Shown piece after piece: positions 61,178 through 64,000 of a DNA stretch of 64,000 nt; position 1 is the first letter of the stretch; the number at the start of each line of letters is the position of its first letter. A program made the translations under genes and the position numbers. Source of the DNA: Isochrysis galbana (lineage: Eukaryota; Haptophyta; Isochrysidales; Isochrysidaceae); contig CM030945.1 in NCBI GenBank assembly GCA_018136815.1, positions 1,928,091 through 1,992,090 of the forward strand, given 5' to 3'. The notes beneath the pieces were generated by a model that saw only the letters and a list, made by a program, of their open reading frames with translations, did no database searches and was not told the DNA's origin.

Positions 61178-62341
61178 TCAGGAAGGAGGCGGAGATTCAA
61201 GTGCAAGTGCTGATGCACACAATGGCATTGGCGCGACATTCAAATCCTCGTCCATGTCACCAAGAGACGATGTAACCTCCCGCTCAGACGAATCTTCATG
61301 TGCTCTCTTGACCGGCTTCGGCATGACTGCGGAAGATCTCGTTGGCTGGCAGCGCAGGAGGTGCAGTGCGGCCTCCTTCACGTCTTCCTTAGATAGGCTC
61401 ATCATCGCCGACACCAAGCCTTGGAGATGACCCCAAGTGGCACCTAACCATACTAGCCAATGGCTGTGGACGCTCAACACCCATACCAAAAAAATTGCTG
61501 GTGCCCACATGAGGAGGAGGCACAGGAAGATACGCGTGAAATACAGCGCAAGCGATCTTGTCTGGTGAACCCTGTGACGATACACTTCGCTGTCTAGGGC
61601 AGCAGACGGGACGGAGGCAGTGCTCATCATGGCAATGCTGGTACGAAAATTTCTCGAAAGGAGACTCTGTCTCCAACACTGAAAGGCCACATAGAATGCG
61701 ATTGTTGCAGGAATACCGGCCACGGCAGGTATAAAGGCGAACCAGAAGAAGTACGTCGATACAACAGAGTACTCGGTGGGGGCACACAAGAGGCCCCGAG
61801 TGTAGAATGCTTGGTGAGGGAGTACATCCCAGAGTGTCCATGATGCCACGAAGCCTGCCCACGCATATACTGCAAGGCACTGAAGGGACACCGCCCGAGC
61901 TGACTTGCCGAAATACGGCTGCATCGTGGCGGCTGTACGCATGAGACCATAGAGTTCCAACGAGACAAGCCCGTTCATCCAGCATGAGGCTCCAACACCG
62001 AAAACGAGGTAGGCGGACTGCCAGTCGCACATTGCGCTGCTTACATATCCATGCTGCGAGGAATTTAGAGCACACGTGATGCCACAGCAGAACATGAAGA
62101 CAAAGTCCGGGACCATGAGGCCCACAATGTACAGGTTGAACGGCGTTCGGCGAGCCTTGGGCGACGAGAGGATGGCAATCATCAGGAAGCCGGTGCATGA
62201 GGCAGCAACGAAGCTCACACCGCTCAGAAACCTCCACATCAGCTGCAGCTCGCTATCGCTAGGCGCGAGGCGAAAGACGTCGTATCTGGAGAGGTTCGTC
62301 GACGGATAACCCCGCTCGGGGAGCAGCGTCTGCTCCAGCAT
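61178..62341 (-). CDS. Rhodopsin-like (class A-type) seven-helix receptor
   Basis: Single exon, 387 codons from the first ATG (MLEQTLLPERGYPS). A short N-terminus carries an N-glycosylation site, NLS. Seven hydrophobic helices are clear: LMWRFLSGVSFVAASCTGF; NLYIVGLMVPDFVFMFCC, which keeps the helix-2 Asp; a third beginning after Cys in SAMCDWQ; AVYAWAGFVASWTLWDVL; FFWFAFIPAVAGIPATIAF; RIFLCLLLMWAPAIFLVWVL; and a seventh before SKEDVKEAALHLLR, a helix-8-like segment. Cys in MCDWQ and in LLCAPT suits the usual helix3-loop2 disulfide. DRY is replaced by ELYGLMRT and NPxxY is absent. The tail of about 60 residues is Ser/Asp/Glu-rich, with phosphorylation-like SS sites. Ligand unknown; a plasma-membrane sensor is inferred. 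Confidence 0.85.
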   Translation of the reverse strand: MLEQTLLPERGYPSTNLSRYDVFRLAPSDSELQLMWRFLSGVSFVAASCTGFLMIAILSSPKARRTPFNLYIVGLMVPDFVFMFCCGITCALNSSQHGYVSSAMCDWQSAYLVFGVGASCWMNGLVSLELYGLMRTAATMQPYFGKSARAVSLQCLAVYAWAGFVASWTLWDVLPHQAFYTRGLLCAPTEYSVVSTYFFWFAFIPAVAGIPATIAFYVAFQCWRQSLLSRNFRTSIAMMSTASVPSAALDSEVYRHRVHQTRSLALYFTRIFLCLLLMWAPAIFLVWVLSVHSHWLVWLGATWGHLQGLVSAMMSLSKEDVKEAALHLLRCQPTRSSAVMPKPVKRAHEDSSEREVTSSLGDMDEDLNVAPMPLCASALALESPPPS

Positions 62342-63350
62342 GCCCCCCCCCAGCCCGACTCCTTCTCCTCTGGGCCCCGTGGGACACAAGGGTCCCGCGC
62401 CCGACACCTTTCACATCGATGAAAGTATGGAGTGCTTCCTAGGAAGAATGGGCCCTTGGCGCGACGGCACGGCAGTCGCGAGAAAGCGTTCGGGACAAAG
62501 CAGGTGCTCGGTGGCAGTTACTCCGCGGTACTACCAACGAGAATAAAAGAACTTCGAGTCATGAATGTGTGAATGTGCACCCGACCACCGATGAAACGGC
62601 CCACGGTTGGGCCTTCCCGCTCGAGGCGTCGCTGGAAGGTTCTCGCCGCAAGACGGCGGAACTCGGAATCTAAGAGTGGAACCCCAGTGTCGCGCGTCCA
62701 AGGAAAGCCGTGCCACTTTTTGACCATTCCGCAAACAAAACACAAGACAATGGACGTGTGGTCTCTTCCGCGGTCTCTTCCGCGCTGCTGGCCGCCGCCA
62801 CACGTGAGAGAGCGAGGCGAAAGAGGTAGACAGTAGAGAGCGCGCGCGAAGAGTTAGGAGGTGGGAACAGTAAAAATCGGGTTCTCAGGATAGCTTTCTT
62901 CTGGCAAAAAAATCATGGATGGCCTCCACATCCATATTCTAACTAGAGCTAGAGGACCCTCCAAGTCTCAGCTTCCAATTCTTTCGCGCGCGCGCGCGCC
63001 GACGTGAGAAAATTCCCACCCACGTTACCACTTTATCTCCTTACTGCCGGAGCACCTAAACAGGTGCTTCCGCTCGGTTTTTTTAGTTGTTCTCTTGGCA
63101 GCTTCATCCGCTGGCGATGAGCCGCCGGTATGGCGCAAGGGGCTTGCCTGGACACACTGCTATGGCTCAACTACCTAAATATAGGAAGATCTAGGCAGGT
63201 TTTGTGATGAAAATGGGTTAAAAAGTGAGGCATCTATTTCTATTTGGGTGGCTTTGCACTAATCTTATGATTGGTCGCCATGGACCATGGAGGGGGGCCT
63301 CGCGCCCCCCCCACTCTCTCGACTCCCCTCATGGGGGGCGAGAAGCGGCG
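62342..63350. other. Gene-free stretch
   Basis: C-run next to the receptor start (62342-62350) and a CG dinucleotide run (62986-62999). Nothing else recognised. Confidence 0.5.
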
Positions 63351-63930
63351 GCGGGCGCGATTGGCGTGGCTGTGAGTGCGGCACGCCGCGATATGGTGCG
63401 TGATGCGGCATCTACTCGGTCGTCGGTCGTGAGCGTGAGCGGGCACAAGAACGGCCTCGTGGCGCCGCCGGTCGCGGGTCGAAGTTGGGCGCTCACGGTG
63501 CGTCTTGGGGGCGTGACGTCGTCATCATCGGCGCCCGCAAAGGGCTGATTTCGACGCGGTGCGCGGGGGCGGCGGGCGCGATGGGCGTGGCTGTGAGGGC
63601 GGCATGCCGCGATATGGTGCGCGATGCGGCATCTACTCGGTGAGCGGGCACAAGAACGGCCTCGTGGCGCCGCCGGTCGCGGGTCGAAGTTGGGCGCTCA
63701 CGGTGCGTCTTGGGGGCGTGACGTCGTCATCACCGGCGCCCGCAAAGGGCTGATTTCGACGCGGTGCGCGGGGGCGGCGGGCGCGATTGGCGTGGCTGTG
63801 AGGGCGGCATGCCGCGATATGGTGCGCGATGCGGCATTTACTCGGTGAGCGGGCACAAGAACGGCCTCGTGGCGCCGCCGGTCGCGGGTCGAAGTTGGGC
63901 GCTCACGGTGCGTCTTGCGTCTTGGGGGGC
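63351..63930 (+). repeat. Tandem array of 205-221 bp units
   Basis: GCGGGCGCGA starts units at 63351, 63572 and 63777 (periods 221 and 205; the first unit has 16 extra bases near 63420). Shared features with the 203-210 bp array at 39835-40515 are GATTTCGACG, GCGCGATTGGCGTG-type, AGAACGGCC and GGGTCGAAGTTGGGC at corresponding spacing. Confidence 0.92.
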
Positions 63931-63933
63931 CTG

Positions 63934-63992
63934 AGGTGTCGTTCCGTCAATAGTGGGACATCAGTCGAATTGAGCGATCAAATGTCCACAGT
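63934..63992 (-). repeat. Imperfect palindromic element end, copy 2
   Basis: Reverse complement of 2861-2918, next to the 205-bp array and close to the window edge. Inverted arms GTGGACATTTGATCG and CGACTGATGTCCCAC are kept. Confidence 0.8.
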
Positions 63993-64000
63993 TGTATTGT

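Overview
The window is GC-rich nuclear DNA of a eukaryote, most likely a unicellular alga with a complex red-type plastid. The ABC1 kinase at 55557-58005 starts with a signal peptide and then a phenylalanine-led, Arg/Pro/Ala-rich stretch, the bipartite plastid targeting signal of haptophytes, cryptophytes and stramenopiles. Introns are short (about 60-280 nt) with GT..AG ends, and gene starts are flanked by long C or G homopolymer tracts. I favour a haptophyte-like alga, but this is inference.

Host genes, left to right: a four-exon coiled-coil protein (6801-3651, minus); a six-exon protein with EGF-like repeats, an exostosin-type GT47 domain and a CAP10/POGLUT-type GT90 domain in one chain (13746-9198, minus); an eight-exon pentameric ligand-gated ion channel with two tandem ligand-binding domains, an extra membrane helix and an EF-hand (15718-19338, plus); a two-exon NLR-like protein with HET-like, NACHT and LRR parts (33821-28449, minus); a Josephin deubiquitinase with WW and UIM motifs (35782-37952, plus); URB1/NPA1, an intron-free 1,872-residue ribosome biogenesis factor (46521-40903, minus); a small conserved protein (48466-49035, plus); the plastid ABC1 kinase (55557-58005, plus); and a rhodopsin-like seven-helix receptor (62341-61178, minus). 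Exon phases add up to an intact frame in every multi-exon model; one donor, in the Josephin gene, is unsettled.

Between the genes lie mobile and repetitive DNA. Two Ty1/copia families are present: a rearranged, near-identical mosaic at 19610-27575, and a different family with a long open pol region at 50489-53674. There is a 1,062-bp terminal-inverted-repeat transposon with an 8-bp target duplication at 1691-2752, a TA-flanked mariner-like family with ends at five places and one complete copy at 39505-40722, a LINE fragment near 47100-48000, a tRNA-like SINE head near 38571, two related arrays of about 205 bp, and several dispersed hairpin-bearing repeats.

The genes do not form one pathway. 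The most notable point is how many have unusual sensory or signalling architectures: a dual-ligand-domain channel with a calcium-binding tail, a fungal-style HET-NACHT-LRR receptor, and a seven-helix receptor.
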